This document shows, one piece after another, positions 9,209 through 17,470 of a DNA stretch of 64,000 bases. This stretch comes from Thalassobius sp049116315 (lineage in GTDB: Bacteria > Pseudomonadota > Alphaproteobacteria > Rhodobacterales > Rhodobacteraceae). Where the stretch lies: the NCBI GenBank assembly GCA_049116315.1, contig JAGDZD010000015.1:62001-126000 (forward strand), in the 5' to 3' direction. The position numbers and the translations under genes are program-made. Below the pieces are notes generated by a model. That model did no database searches and was not told where the DNA came from. It saw nothing but the letters and a program-made list of their open reading frames with translations. Each line of letters begins with the position of its first letter. Within the stretch, counting starts at the first letter, position 1.

Positions 9209-9236
9209 CCTTCCTTCGCTTTTTGAGCGAGGGAGG
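9209..9236 (+). promoter_or_regulatory. Hairpin masking the ribosome-binding site of the MFS gene
   Basis: The arms CCTTCCTTCGCT region (9210-9220) and AGCGAGGGAGG (9226-9236) can form an 11-base-pair stem with two G-U pairs around the loop TTTTG. The descending arm contains GGGAGG, the ribosome-binding site of the ATG at 9241. It has no T-tail, so it looks more like a translational gate than a terminator. Confidence 0.5.
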
Positions 9237-9240
9237 ATCC

Positions 9241-10464
9241 ATGGAAACACTTCGGTTCATCAAAGAGAACGCCCGCTGGTTACTGGCGGGCACTTTATTG
9301 ACGTTCATGTCCAGCTTTGGGCAGACGTTTTTTATCTCGATCTTTGCCGGTGAAATTCGCACCGAATTCGGCCTGAGCCATAGTGCATGGGGCAGTATCT
9401 ATGCCGCCGGCACCTTGGTCTCGGCTGTGGTGATGGTTTGGTCGGGCGCTTTGACCGATAAGTTTCGGATCCGTCAGCTTGGCACCGTGATATTGGTGTT
9501 GCTCAGCCTGTCCTGCTTGCTGTTGTCCCAATTGAACCATGTTTGGCTGTTGCCTGTGGCAATCTTTGCGCTGCGGATCACGGGGCAGGGCATGTCGACC
9601 CATATGGCCAGCGTGTCGATGGCGCGATGGTTTGTCGCCACACGGGGCCGCGCCCTTTCCATTTCATCGCTGGGCATTGCGATCGGCAATTCGATCCTGC
9701 CTATCGGGTTTGTGGCCTTGATGGCCTATTGGGATTGGCGCAGCCTTTGGGCGGTGCTGGCCTTTGCCATCCTCTTTGCGATCCCGCTGTTTCGCTATTT
9801 GCTTAAGCTTGAGCGTTCGCCCAAATACACCGCCAAGAACAACACAAATGTCGGCATGAATGGCAAATCATGGACGCGCGGCGAGTGCATGAAGCATTGG
9901 TTGTTCTGGTTGGCTATTCCCTTCCTTATTGGGCCCGCTGCCTTTGTCACCACCTTGTTTTTCCAACAGGTTCACTATGTGGACATCAAAGGGTGGGGCG
10001 CGCTGGATTTTGTGGCCATGCTGCCGCTGTTTACCGCCGTAAGTATCGGCGCGATGATCCTATCCGGCTTGGCATTGGATCGATTTGGCGCCCATCGCTT
10101 GATGCCCTTTATCATGTTGCCGATCAGCGCGGCTTTTGTTGTCTTTGGCTTTGCGGACACGCCCAAAGTGGCCCTGATTGGGTTTGTGTTCTTGGGACTG
10201 GGCACCGGGTCTCTCAATACCCTACCAGCTGCGTTCTGGGCCGAATTTTACGGCACGACCCATCTTGGAGCGATCAAAGCAATGGCGGCAAGCGTCATGG
10301 TGCTGGGATCCGCGATTGGGCCCGCCCTGTCAGGATGGTTGATCGACAGTGGTGTCGGCCTTGAGGTGCAGTTTTATTGGATTGCTGTCTATTTTGTTCT
10401 GGCCAGCGTCAGCGTTGCCATTGGCGTCTACAAAGCCCGCCCGCTGTTAACGGTTGCGCCGTAA
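9241..10464 (+). CDS. Major facilitator superfamily transporter
   Basis: This 407-residue protein has about twelve hydrophobic segments in two halves, the MFS pattern. The loop after the second helix contains GALTDKFRIRQLG and the matching region in the second half contains SGLALDRFGAHRLMP, both recognisable as the MFS signature (G-x-x-x-D-R/K-x-G-x-R/K). The substrate cannot be read from sequence. The start is ATG 9241 with GGGAGG four bases ahead; an in-frame extension to 9223 is less likely. It lies 38 bases after hslU on the same strand. Its 3' end overlaps the convergent smr gene by 18 bases. Confidence 0.88.
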   Translation: METLRFIKENARWLLAGTLLTFMSSFGQTFFISIFAGEIRTEFGLSHSAWGSIYAAGTLVSAVVMVWSGALTDKFRIRQLGTVILVLLSLSCLLLSQLNHVWLLPVAIFALRITGQGMSTHMASVSMARWFVATRGRALSISSLGIAIGNSILPIGFVALMAYWDWRSLWAVLAFAILFAIPLFRYLLKLERSPKYTAKNNTNVGMNGKSWTRGECMKHWLFWLAIPFLIGPAAFVTTLFFQQVHYVDIKGWGALDFVAMLPLFTAVSIGAMILSGLALDRFGAHRLMPFIMLPISAAFVVFGFADTPKVALIGFVFLGLGTGSLNTLPAAFWAEFYGTTHLGAIKAMAASVMVLGSAIGPALSGWLIDSGVGLEVQFYWIAVYFVLASVSVAIGVYKARPLLTVAP

Positions 10465-11040
10465 ATACACATAGTAGGCGCCAGCCCCCCCGTGAGAGAG
10501 GTGCGCTTCGCTCACCTGAAGCACCAATGGGGACAGCGGCATCATCTGCAACCACTGCGGCACATTGTGTTTCAAGACCCCATAGCGCACCGGAATTGGG
10601 CCACCATCGTCACGGTGCTTGCCTTTGCCAGTCACAACCAACACAAGGCGGCGACCCTGAGAGTGAGAGCGCATGATGAAGCCAACCAGCGCAGGATGGG
10701 CTTTGTCCATCGTCATCCCATGCAAATCCAGCTTGCCTTCGGGCACCAGCTTGCCGCGTTTCATTTTGCCGTAGGATTTTTTGTCCATACGCAACGGTGT
10801 GGCGTTCAGCTGATCCGAAATGCTGGGCGTCAGGTTATCACGCACCGGTTTATGCGGCGCCTTCATTCCCAACTCAAACTCGCTCAGACGGGCCCGCGGA
10901 GCCTTGGTTGGTTTCGGTTTGGGCTTGGGTGTGGACAAAGCCGCCGCCTGAGGCGTTGTGGCCGGATGCAGGCGTTCGGTGGTCTCTGCTACTTTGCGCC
11001 ACAGATCCACTTCGTCAGAGTTCAATCGCCGTCTGGTCAT
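10447..11040 (-). CDS. Smr domain protein
   Basis: The 197-residue product has a basic, proline- and alanine-rich N-terminal half (KPKPKPTKAPRARLSEFEL) and a C-terminal Smr domain, with the signature GKLDLHGMTMDKAH followed by RRLVLVVTGKGKH and SHGGAGAYYVYLRR. Smr domains are DNA or RNA nicking or binding modules found at the C-terminus of MutS2 and as stand-alone proteins; the substrate here is unknown. Its start overlaps the mltA stop by four bases, making it the last gene of a timA-mltA-smr operon. It converges on the MFS gene and overlaps it by 18 bases at the 3' ends. Confidence 0.9.
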   Translation of the reverse strand: MTRRRLNSDEVDLWRKVAETTERLHPATTPQAAALSTPKPKPKPTKAPRARLSEFELGMKAPHKPVRDNLTPSISDQLNATPLRMDKKSYGKMKRGKLVPEGKLDLHGMTMDKAHPALVGFIMRSHSQGRRLVLVVTGKGKHRDDGGPIPVRYGVLKHNVPQWLQMMPLSPLVLQVSEAHLSHGGAGAYYVYLRRNR

Positions 11041-12077
11041 TGCTCACTCTCCGGAAGCAATGAAAACGCGCGTTGAATGGGCATCAGCACCACCATGCGC
11101 CCGGGATCTTTCAGTCGGCCCGCTGCACGACCCGCCTGATCACCAGTGCCCACAAAGATGTCCGCACGCTGCGCGCCTTTGATGGCCGAGCCAGTATCCT
11201 GCGCGATCATCAAACGTCGCATTGGTTGTTCCCCGTCTTTTTCCACCCAGACCGGTGCCCCTAATGGCGTATAACGGGGGTCAACTGCAATGCTTCGTCC
11301 GCTGGTAATTGAACGGTTCATCGCACCCAGCGGTCCTTGATCCGCCGAGATTTTGCGAATGCGGCGGAAAAACACATAAGACGGATTGTGACGCAGCAAC
11401 TCGGCCCCATCCACGGGGTTGCGCCGCACCCAAGATTGGATGACCTGCGCGGACACCTGATGCGCTTTATAGACACCACGACGGATCAACTCAGCCCCGA
11501 CCGACCGATAGTTGTGCCCATTTGAGCCACCGTATCCGACACGAATATAGGAACCATCCGTCAACCGTATCCGGCCAGATCCTTGAATTTGCAGAAAGAA
11601 AAGTTCAACGGGATCATCGACCCAGGCAATTTCCAAACCTCGGTTTTTCATTACGTTGGTTGTTTCGATTTGCCGACGCGTTAGCCAAGGTTTGTTGTGT
11701 TTTGCTTCACGGGGCTGGACGTAAACTGGGTATTTATAAGGCCCACCGGGACGGGTGGACCCACTTAGTTCCGGCTCAAAATAGCCTGTGAACAACGCCT
11801 TTTTGCCGTCCTCAATCAGAACGGGGCGAAAAAACAGCTCAAAGAATGCGCGGGGGTTGTCAAAATTCTGCGCCAAAGCACAAAGATTTTTCCAATCGAT
11901 CCCTTTCAGGTCGATGCAAGTCTTTGAAAATACATCCAGACCCTGTCGGTGATCGTCCTGTGCCCAGCCCTCTAGTTCAGAGAAGCTGAGGATACGATGC
12001 GATAAGGTCTGGGCTTGTACCAAACTCGCTGACAGCAAACCACAAATCAGGAGTGCCGCTGCCAGCGTTGTTTTCAT
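11037..12077 (-). CDS. mltA: Membrane-bound lytic murein transglycosylase A
   Basis: This 346-residue exported enzyme cleaves the MurNAc-GlcNAc bond of peptidoglycan with formation of 1,6-anhydromuramic acid. A signal peptide (MKTTLAAALLICGLLSASLVQAQ) is visible, without a clear lipobox. The MltA barrel has LFTGYFEPELSGS and LFFLQIQGSGRIRL, and the C-terminal 3D domain has DPRYTPLGAPVWV, IAQDTGSAIKGAQRADIF and GRLKDPGRMVVLMP, with the conserved aspartates. The length fits the family. The start overlaps the timA stop by four bases and its stop overlaps smr by four bases. Confidence 0.95.
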   Translation of the reverse strand: MKTTLAAALLICGLLSASLVQAQTLSHRILSFSELEGWAQDDHRQGLDVFSKTCIDLKGIDWKNLCALAQNFDNPRAFFELFFRPVLIEDGKKALFTGYFEPELSGSTRPGGPYKYPVYVQPREAKHNKPWLTRRQIETTNVMKNRGLEIAWVDDPVELFFLQIQGSGRIRLTDGSYIRVGYGGSNGHNYRSVGAELIRRGVYKAHQVSAQVIQSWVRRNPVDGAELLRHNPSYVFFRRIRKISADQGPLGAMNRSITSGRSIAVDPRYTPLGAPVWVEKDGEQPMRRLMIAQDTGSAIKGAQRADIFVGTGDQAGRAAGRLKDPGRMVVLMPIQRAFSLLPESEQ

Positions 12078-12730
12078 TCGTCCGTGGCGACAAGCTGCCA
12101 GTTGGGATCGTCGCTACCCATTTGACGGGAAAAGACCCAGACATCTTTTTGGCGTTTGATCTCGTTCGGTTTGCCTTCAATGATTTCGCCCGAACTGTCG
12201 CGCACAACCGAGGTCAATTCGCCAACGAACCGCACGGCGATTTCAGCCATGTTGTTGGAATCAAGCGAAGCGCGTTGCAGCTGTGTTTCACGCACACCAA
12301 TGAAATCCGCTTCGATCTTAAGTCCGCGTGCTTCACGATCTTCGACCACATAGGCAAAGCTTTCGTAAACATCGCTGCTTAGGAAGGGCTTGATCGAGGC
12401 AAGATCGCCGCGTTCAAAGGCCATCAAGATCATCTCATAGGCGCCGCGTGAGCCCTGCAAGAAGTCTGCAACGCCAAAGTTCGGCTCTTTGCCCTTCATA
12501 CGAGCCAGTGCATCCGCAGACTCGCTACCTGTTTCAACATGATCCGTGATATCGCGATCAGGGCCGCCATCGATCACTTCAAAGTCATGACGGCGTTTGG
12601 TTTCACCCGGAGCAGTGCGCTCAACAGGCTTTTCATACCCATCACGGGTGCCCAATACATTTCTCAGTCGCAAAATCAAAAAGACTGCAATTCCCGCAAG
12701 AATCAACAACTGCACTATTGGCGTGTTCAT
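12074..12730 (-). CDS. Tim44/TimA family membrane-anchored protein
   Basis: The protein has 218 residues: one N-terminal transmembrane segment (IVQLLILAGIAVFLILRL), a charged linker and a C-terminal Tim44-like domain that begins about residue 75 (FGVADFLQGSRGAYEMILMA and DREARGLKIEADFIGV). In alphaproteobacteria such proteins are homologues of mitochondrial Tim44 and sit at the inner membrane; their exact role is not settled. I chose the second of two adjacent ATGs (12730) because AAGGGA lies five bases upstream; an ATG at 12733 is equally in frame. It heads the timA-mltA-smr chain and is divergent from fxsA. Confidence 0.85.
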   Translation of the reverse strand: MNTPIVQLLILAGIAVFLILRLRNVLGTRDGYEKPVERTAPGETKRRHDFEVIDGGPDRDITDHVETGSESADALARMKGKEPNFGVADFLQGSRGAYEMILMAFERGDLASIKPFLSSDVYESFAYVVEDREARGLKIEADFIGVRETQLQRASLDSNNMAEIAVRFVGELTSVVRDSSGEIIEGKPNEIKRQKDVWVFSRQMGSDDPNWQLVATDE

Positions 12731-12835
12731 CATTTCCCTTTCGAAACACGAGCATTTAAAAAAGCTCCTTGAGTTCTTATGTAGGTGAGGCAGAGGGCCA
12801 AGTCCACTGTGACAAAGCAAAGGAGAATGCCAGAA

Positions 12836-13342
12836 ATGTGGCTGTTGATAGCTTTTATCGCGGTTCCGGTCATCGAAATCGCCCTGTTCATCCAAATGGG
12901 AGGCCTGATTGGCACTCCGCTGACGCTTGCCTTGGTGGTTTTGACTGCCATTCTGGGCACTTGGATGGTGCGTACCCAAGGCCGGCTGGCCATCGGCAAT
13001 CTGCAAAAATCGTTTACCCAGCTGAATGACCCAACCGAACCCTTGGCACATGGTGCTATGGTGTTGATTTCTGGTGCTTTATTGCTAACACCGGGCTTCT
13101 TTACCGACGCGGTGGGTTTCGCCCTTTTGGTGCCTCAGATCCGCTCAGCTGTATTTCACTACTTCCGCAAACGCGTGAACGTTCAAAGCTTCTCGGTAGG
13201 TGGCAATCAGACCGGCGAAAATCAGCCAGATCAACCCAGTTATAGCGCCTCGCATGAAGGTGAAGTCATTGATGGCCAATTTCACGAAATTGACCCTGAC
13301 AAACGCCCTACGCATTCTCCATCCGGTTGGACCAAGCATTGA
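12836..13342 (+). CDS. fxsA: FxsA family membrane protein
   Basis: This 168-residue protein matches the FxsA family, short cytoplasmic-membrane proteins named for suppressing phage F exclusion in E. coli. The N-terminus WLLIAFIAVPVIEIALFIQM, the second hydrophobic stretch LTLALVVLTAILGTWMVRTQG and the motif LTPGFFTDAVGFALLVP are characteristic. The C-terminal 60 residues are polar and variable. I start at ATG 12836, ten bases after AGGAG; ATG 12827 is too close to that site. It is divergent from timA and lies 60 bases before secB, on the same strand. The function in this organism is unknown. Confidence 0.88.
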   Translation: MWLLIAFIAVPVIEIALFIQMGGLIGTPLTLALVVLTAILGTWMVRTQGRLAIGNLQKSFTQLNDPTEPLAHGAMVLISGALLLTPGFFTDAVGFALLVPQIRSAVFHYFRKRVNVQSFSVGGNQTGENQPDQPSYSASHEGEVIDGQFHEIDPDKRPTHSPSGWTKH

Positions 13343-13402
13343 GTTGAGGCAACCCTCGCATCCTGTTAAGCATACCTCAAAGTCTATTTCGAGGAGAAGA
13401 CA

Positions 13403-13888
13403 ATGGCCGATAATGGCGCCGCACCACAGAACCCTGCAATTCGCATGAACGTATTGAACCAGTTCATTCGCGACCTGTCGTTTGAAAACATCCTGGCTCA
13501 AAAAGGCGCCGACGGCGATGTTCAACCAGACGTCAAAGTTCAGGTAAACTTGGACGCCAAAAAGCGCAGCCAAGAGCACCAGTTCGAAGTTGCAATCAAA
13601 TTGGCCGTTGAATCCAGCGCCAAAGACGGTTCGGCAAAACTGTTCCTGATGGAAATCGATTATGTCGGCATTTTCCACATCGAAGGTGTGCCAGAAGAGC
13701 AAATGCACCCGTTCTTGCTGATCGAGTGTCCTCGTCTGTTGTTCCCCTTCCTGCGCCGCATCGTCAGCGATGTGACCCGCGACGGTGGTTTCCCACCACT
13801 GAACTTGGAAACAATTGATTTCGTTCAGCTTTACCGCAACGAACTGGCACGTCGTCAGGCCGAACAGCCTGCAGCACCTGCCAACTAA
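13403..13888 (+). CDS. secB: Protein-export chaperone SecB
   Basis: This 161-residue cytoplasmic chaperone keeps exported precursors unfolded and hands them to SecA. The sequence has the alphaproteobacterial SecB pattern: IRMNVLNQFIRDLSFENI near residue 14, then DVQPDVKVQVNLDAKKRS, VAIKLAVESS, VGIFHIEGVPEEQM and the conserved CPRLLFPFLRRIVSDVTRDGGFPPL region. GAGGAG lies ahead of the ATG. The stop codon TAATG overlaps the start of the next gene, a beta-lactamase, by one base. Its place next to dnaQ, coaE, aroE and maf is the common alphaproteobacterial arrangement near the origin. Confidence 0.97.
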   Translation: MADNGAAPQNPAIRMNVLNQFIRDLSFENILAQKGADGDVQPDVKVQVNLDAKKRSQEHQFEVAIKLAVESSAKDGSAKLFLMEIDYVGIFHIEGVPEEQMHPFLLIECPRLLFPFLRRIVSDVTRDGGFPPLNLETIDFVQLYRNELARRQAEQPAAPAN

Positions 13889-14733
13889 TGGTGCTTTGGC
13901 GGATGCGCCATCAGCTTAGAAAGCTGTCCGTAATTTTGAGAAGAGCCGCAGTTTTTGCGGCTCTTCCTATTTGTGCCATCGCTGATGAAAGTTGCACGTT
14001 GGTGCTGCGTCTTTCGGACAGCGAACCTGTCTATTCAGGTGGTACCGTATGCGATCGACGGTTCAGTCCGGCCTCAACCTTTAAGTTGCCTCTTGCGGTG
14101 ATGGGTTTTGAAACCGGGTTGCTGACGGATTCGCAAACCCCAGTTGTGCCATACGACCCCGCTTTGAATGCGCGGTTCAAATCGTGGCGTCACGCCACAT
14201 CGCCCGAACGGTGGCTTCGGTATTCGGTGATCTGGTATTCTCAGTGGTTGACCACTTCGGTTGGGATCACCGATTTTCAGGCCTTTGTCGACAAGATCAA
14301 CTATGGCAACCGGGACCTCAGCGGGACGGCGGGCCGAAATGATGGGTTAACCCATGCGTGGCTGTCCTCATCGCTTAAGATTTCACCACGGGAGCAGGCG
14401 CAATTCTTGGTTCAACTGCGCCAAGGGACGTTGGATGTACCCAAGTCCGCCATACGCAAATTGGAAGAAACAGCCCAGGTCTTTGAAACCTCTGATCCGC
14501 AACTGCGGGTGATTGGTAAAACCGGCAGCGCTTGGAAGACACGGGCTGACGGCACGCGAACCAAAAAGCAGATCGGCTGGTTTGTGGGTTGGACGCTTAA
14601 CCACGAAACCCCTTCGGTATTTGTTCACCTGCGCCGCGAAGATCAGCCTGAAAAAGGATTTGCGAGCGCACGATCACGGGCTGAATTGCTGGAAACCCTT
14701 CCTGATCTGCTTGGGAAACCTGCGCGAGATTAA
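13888..14733 (+). CDS. Class D beta-lactamase (OXA-like), exported
   Basis: The 281-residue protein has an N-terminal signal peptide (hydrophobic core AAVFAALPICAIA) and the active-site motifs of class D serine beta-lactamases: Ser63-Thr-Phe-Lys66, a S-x-V-type box as Ser113-Val-Ile115 with Ile in place of Val, YGN at 139-141 and KTG at 211-213. The sequence YSVIWYSQW around the second box is typical of OXA enzymes. It should act in the periplasm on penicillins or similar, or be a penicillin-recognising relative. The ATG overlaps the secB stop by one base; ATG 13903 is an alternative. An 11-base-pair inverted repeat lies inside the signal-peptide codons. Its 3' end overlaps convergent dnaQ by four bases. 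Confidence 0.88.
   Translation: MVLWRMRHQLRKLSVILRRAAVFAALPICAIADESCTLVLRLSDSEPVYSGGTVCDRRFSPASTFKLPLAVMGFETGLLTDSQTPVVPYDPALNARFKSWRHATSPERWLRYSVIWYSQWLTTSVGITDFQAFVDKINYGNRDLSGTAGRNDGLTHAWLSSSLKISPREQAQFLVQLRQGTLDVPKSAIRKLEETAQVFETSDPQLRVIGKTGSAWKTRADGTRTKKQIGWFVGWTLNHETPSVFVHLRREDQPEKGFASARSRAELLETLPDLLGKPARD
13940..13966 (+). repeat. Perfect 11-bp inverted repeat in the signal-peptide codons of the beta-lactamase
   Basis: GAAGAGCCGCA and TGCGGCTCTTC pair perfectly around the loop GTTTT. The shape is that of a terminator stem placed 52 bases after the secB stop, but the downstream bases CTATTTGT are not a real T-tail. It could end part of the secB transcripts or simply be coding sequence. 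Confidence 0.55.
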
Positions 14734-15458
14734 CTCTTTTTCCAGAGAGCACTGTCACCCATGCCATCTACAAAATTTTGATGATTCAAAGCTTCGGCTT
14801 CGTTGATCCGAGGCGGCAGCGGGGCAGGGCGCGGAAACGGGCGCCAATCATCCTGTGGACCATCATCAGACGAGGTCGATTTTTGTGTGTTCAGTCCGAA
14901 ATCCGGCTGCCGGCCGCCAATCAGCTCTAGGTAAACTTCGGCCAAAATTTCGGAATCGAGCAACGCCCCGTGCAGGGTGCGCGACGTATTGTCGATATTG
15001 AACCGTCGGCACAGCGCATCCAAAGAGGCCGGAGATCCGGGAAACCGTTTGCGCGCAATTGCCAGCGTATCCAACGCACGATCATTGTCGATTTGGGGCA
15101 AGCCCATCCAACGCAGCTCGGCGTTCAGGAATTTCATATCAAAGGCCGCGTTGTGGATGACCAGACGCGCAGAGCCGATGAAATCCAAGAAGCTTTGACC
15201 TACGGCTTTGAATACAGGTTTATCGCGCAGCGTCACCGCTCCCGGTGCCGGATCCTCTGGTGGTTCCAACAGATCAGGCCCGATGCCATGCACGCCAAAG
15301 GCCTCTTTGGGCATCGAACGCTCTGGGTTGATATAGACATGAAAGGTTTCACCCGTTGGCATGTGATTGAGCAGCTCAAGACACCCAATTTCAACAATGC
15401 GATCACCTTGTTCAGGCTCAAAACCAGTGGTTTCGGTGTCCAATACAATCTCACGCAT
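14730..15458 (-). CDS. dnaQ: DNA polymerase III epsilon subunit (3'-5' proofreading exonuclease)
   Basis: This 242-residue protein is the DEDDh exonuclease that proofreads for the replicative polymerase. Exo I is IVLDTETTGFEPEQGDRI at the N-terminus, Exo II is LVIHNAAFDMKFLNAEL near residue 93, and Exo III is HGALLDSEILAEVYLEL near residue 157. The ATG at 15458 has AGGAGG seven bases upstream; a TTG six bases earlier is in frame but less likely. The gene start overlaps the end of coaE, so maf, aroE, coaE and dnaQ form one minus-strand operon. Its 3' end overlaps the beta-lactamase gene by four bases in convergent orientation. Confidence 0.97.
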   Translation of the reverse strand: MREIVLDTETTGFEPEQGDRIVEIGCLELLNHMPTGETFHVYINPERSMPKEAFGVHGIGPDLLEPPEDPAPGAVTLRDKPVFKAVGQSFLDFIGSARLVIHNAAFDMKFLNAELRWMGLPQIDNDRALDTLAIARKRFPGSPASLDALCRRFNIDNTSRTLHGALLDSEILAEVYLELIGGRQPDFGLNTQKSTSSDDGPQDDWRPFPRPAPLPPRINEAEALNHQNFVDGMGDSALWKKS

Positions 15459-16044
15459 CTGCAAGCCTCCTGGTGATATCCGCCAAAACGTCTTGAACCT
15501 GTTCGGCGGCGTGGTCTGGGGTATCTGTCACAATTACATAGTCTGCGCGACGTCGTTTTTCAGCATCCGGCATCTGCTTGGCCAATATCGCCTGAAACTG
15601 GTCTTTGCTCATCGTACCGCGCGCCATGACCCTATCAAACTGAATTTCAGGTGAAATAGAGACTGTTACAACCGCATCCATCTGTGCATCGGCCCCGGTT
15701 TCAAACAGCAGCGGGATGTCAAAAACCACAATATTAGCCGAGGTTTCGCGAATGAAGTCTGCCCGATCAGCTGAGACAAGCGGATGAACAATGGTTTCGA
15801 TTTTTTTGAGCAAACCAGCGTCTTGAGCAATGGCCACTTTCAGAGCTGGGCGAGACACTGCATTGTCGATGATGGCCTCGGGGCACAGGGCTGCAAGGGG
15901 TGCAACTGCAAGGCCATTTTCAGCATAAAGCCGATGCACCGCGGCATCTGCATCCCAAAGCGCACAGCCCTGCTGTTCAAACAGCCGTGCCGTTGCCGAT
16001 TTTCCCATTCCGATAGAGCCCGTCAGCCCCAGCAGAAAACTCAT
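15451..16044 (-). CDS. coaE: Dephospho-CoA kinase
   Basis: This 197-residue enzyme phosphorylates the 3'-hydroxyl of dephospho-CoA, the last step of coenzyme A synthesis. The P-loop GLTGSIGMGKSATARLF is at the N-terminus, and the family segments CALWDADAAVHRLY, VHPLVSADRADFI and FDIPLLFETGAD follow in order. The ATG at 16044 overlaps the aroE stop by four bases (ATGA), which decides the start against a longer in-frame reading that would run into aroE. The length is normal for CoaE. Confidence 0.96.
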   Translation of the reverse strand: MSFLLGLTGSIGMGKSATARLFEQQGCALWDADAAVHRLYAENGLAVAPLAALCPEAIIDNAVSRPALKVAIAQDAGLLKKIETIVHPLVSADRADFIRETSANIVVFDIPLLFETGADAQMDAVVTVSISPEIQFDRVMARGTMSKDQFQAILAKQMPDAEKRRRADYVIVTDTPDHAAEQVQDVLADITRRLADA

Positions 16045-16874
16045 CGCAGCAACACAGCACGAATATTGGCGTCCACCACAGGACGCATGCCAAACCACCG
16101 CTCAAACCCTGGCACAGCTTGGTGGATCAACATGCCCAGACCATCAACCGTCTGACATCCCATTTCTTCGGCCTCGCGTAGGAACCGTGTTTGTAAGGGA
16201 TTATAGACCAGATCCGTGGCCAAAGCACCTTTTTGCAGGCCATCTAGGGGCACGCGCAATTCAGGTTTCCCAGCCATGCCCAAAGAGGTGGTGTTCACAA
16301 CGGTTGCCGCATCTTCCATCATGTTGCCAGCTTGCACCCAATCCACAACCTTCACTTTGCTCCCAAATGCTTCGCGCAGGATCTCAGCCCGCGCAGAAGT
16401 CCGGTTCGACAGCAGAATTTCGGGCACGCCAGCATCCAAAAGCGACGCCAGAACCGCCCGCGCGGCGCCACCCGCCCCAAGTACCGCCGCAGGGCCAGCT
16501 GAGGCATCCCAGTCAGGCGCGTTTTGGCGCAGGTTTTCGATGAAACCATAGCCATCAGTGTTGTCCGCCAGGATTTTGCCATCTTCCAAGAAGATCAGCG
16601 TGTTCGCCGCCCCAATAAGGGTCGCGCGATCTGTCACTTGATCGGCAATTTCCAAAACCGCCTCTTTGTGCGGCACTGTGACGTTGATGCCCACAAACCC
16701 CATCTTGGGCAAAGTGCGCAATGCCTGTTCAAGATCCTCGGGCGCGATATCCATAGGGACGTAGTGGCCAACAATGCCCAAAGTTTTCAGCCAATGACCA
16801 TGCAAACGCGGAGATTTTGACTGAGCGATCGGATGGCCGATAACGCCGGCCAAGGGGATATGTTGCAAGCTCAT
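16041..16874 (-). CDS. aroE: Shikimate dehydrogenase
   Basis: This 277-residue enzyme reduces 3-dehydroshikimate to shikimate with NADPH in aromatic amino acid synthesis. The N-terminal substrate-binding domain shows AGVIGHPIAQSKSPRLHGHW and GINVTVPHKEAV with the catalytic lysine, and AANTLIF. The nucleotide fold follows as AVLGAGGAARAVLASLLDAG, with the NRT basic patch (LSNRTSARAEIL) that prefers NADPH. The C-terminal segment GLGMLIHQAVPGFERWFG is typical. It overlaps both coaE and maf by four bases. Confidence 0.97.
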   Translation of the reverse strand: MSLQHIPLAGVIGHPIAQSKSPRLHGHWLKTLGIVGHYVPMDIAPEDLEQALRTLPKMGFVGINVTVPHKEAVLEIADQVTDRATLIGAANTLIFLEDGKILADNTDGYGFIENLRQNAPDWDASAGPAAVLGAGGAARAVLASLLDAGVPEILLSNRTSARAEILREAFGSKVKVVDWVQAGNMMEDAATVVNTTSLGMAGKPELRVPLDGLQKGALATDLVYNPLQTRFLREAEEMGCQTVDGLGMLIHQAVPGFERWFGMRPVVDANIRAVLLR

Positions 16875-17470
16875 TTTTGTAGATCTCCGCGTATCGTCAG
16901 GTAGGCCAGTAGTTCCATCAACGGTAGCCCAAGTACATTGAAATAGTCGCCTTCAATTCTCGAAAACAGGCGTACACCCTCTTCTTCTAGCTTATATCCG
17001 CCGACTGAATGGGCAATGCCCGGCCAGTTTCGGTCAAGATAACCCTCCAAAAAGTCATCGGAAAAGTCTCTCATCCGCAAACGAACCTGACCGATATGGC
17101 GCCAGATCGGCTTTCCACCCTCGCAGATCACCGCTGCGGACAGCAACATGTGCCGTTGATTGCGCATTTCAAGCAGCTGGGCACGGGCTTCGTCCAAAGA
17201 CTCTGGCTTTGAAAGCAGCCTGCCACCCAGATCCAACACTTGGTCGCAGCCGATCACCAAATCATCTGGAAATTTCTGACTGACCTTAAGCGCTTTCATT
17301 TCAGCAAGCGTATCCGCGATCTCTCGTGGTGCCGTTTCTTCGGCCAATAAGGCATGTTTGATCATGTCCTCATCGATTCGAGCCTTTTCGATTCGGAACG
17401 GAACGTTGGCATTTCGCAATAAAGTTTGGCGAATTTCGGATCCCGATGCCAGGATCAGATTTTTTGGCAT
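16871..17470 (-). CDS. maf: Maf family nucleotide pyrophosphatase
   Basis: This 199-residue protein belongs to the Maf/YhdE/YceF family, which hydrolyses non-canonical or canonical nucleoside triphosphates. The N-terminal LILASGSEIRQTLLRNANV and the central VIGCDQVLDLGGRLLSKPESLDEARAQL are family signatures, and GIAHSVGGYKLEEEGVRL lies towards the C-terminus. The start is ATG 17470, where no good ribosome-binding site is seen. A perfect DnaA box overlaps that start codon. It is the first gene of the maf-aroE-coaE-dnaQ operon and reads away from the proposed origin. Confidence 0.92.
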   Translation of the reverse strand: MPKNLILASGSEIRQTLLRNANVPFRIEKARIDEDMIKHALLAEETAPREIADTLAEMKALKVSQKFPDDLVIGCDQVLDLGGRLLSKPESLDEARAQLLEMRNQRHMLLSAAVICEGGKPIWRHIGQVRLRMRDFSDDFLEGYLDRNWPGIAHSVGGYKLEEEGVRLFSRIEGDYFNVLGLPLMELLAYLTIRGDLQK

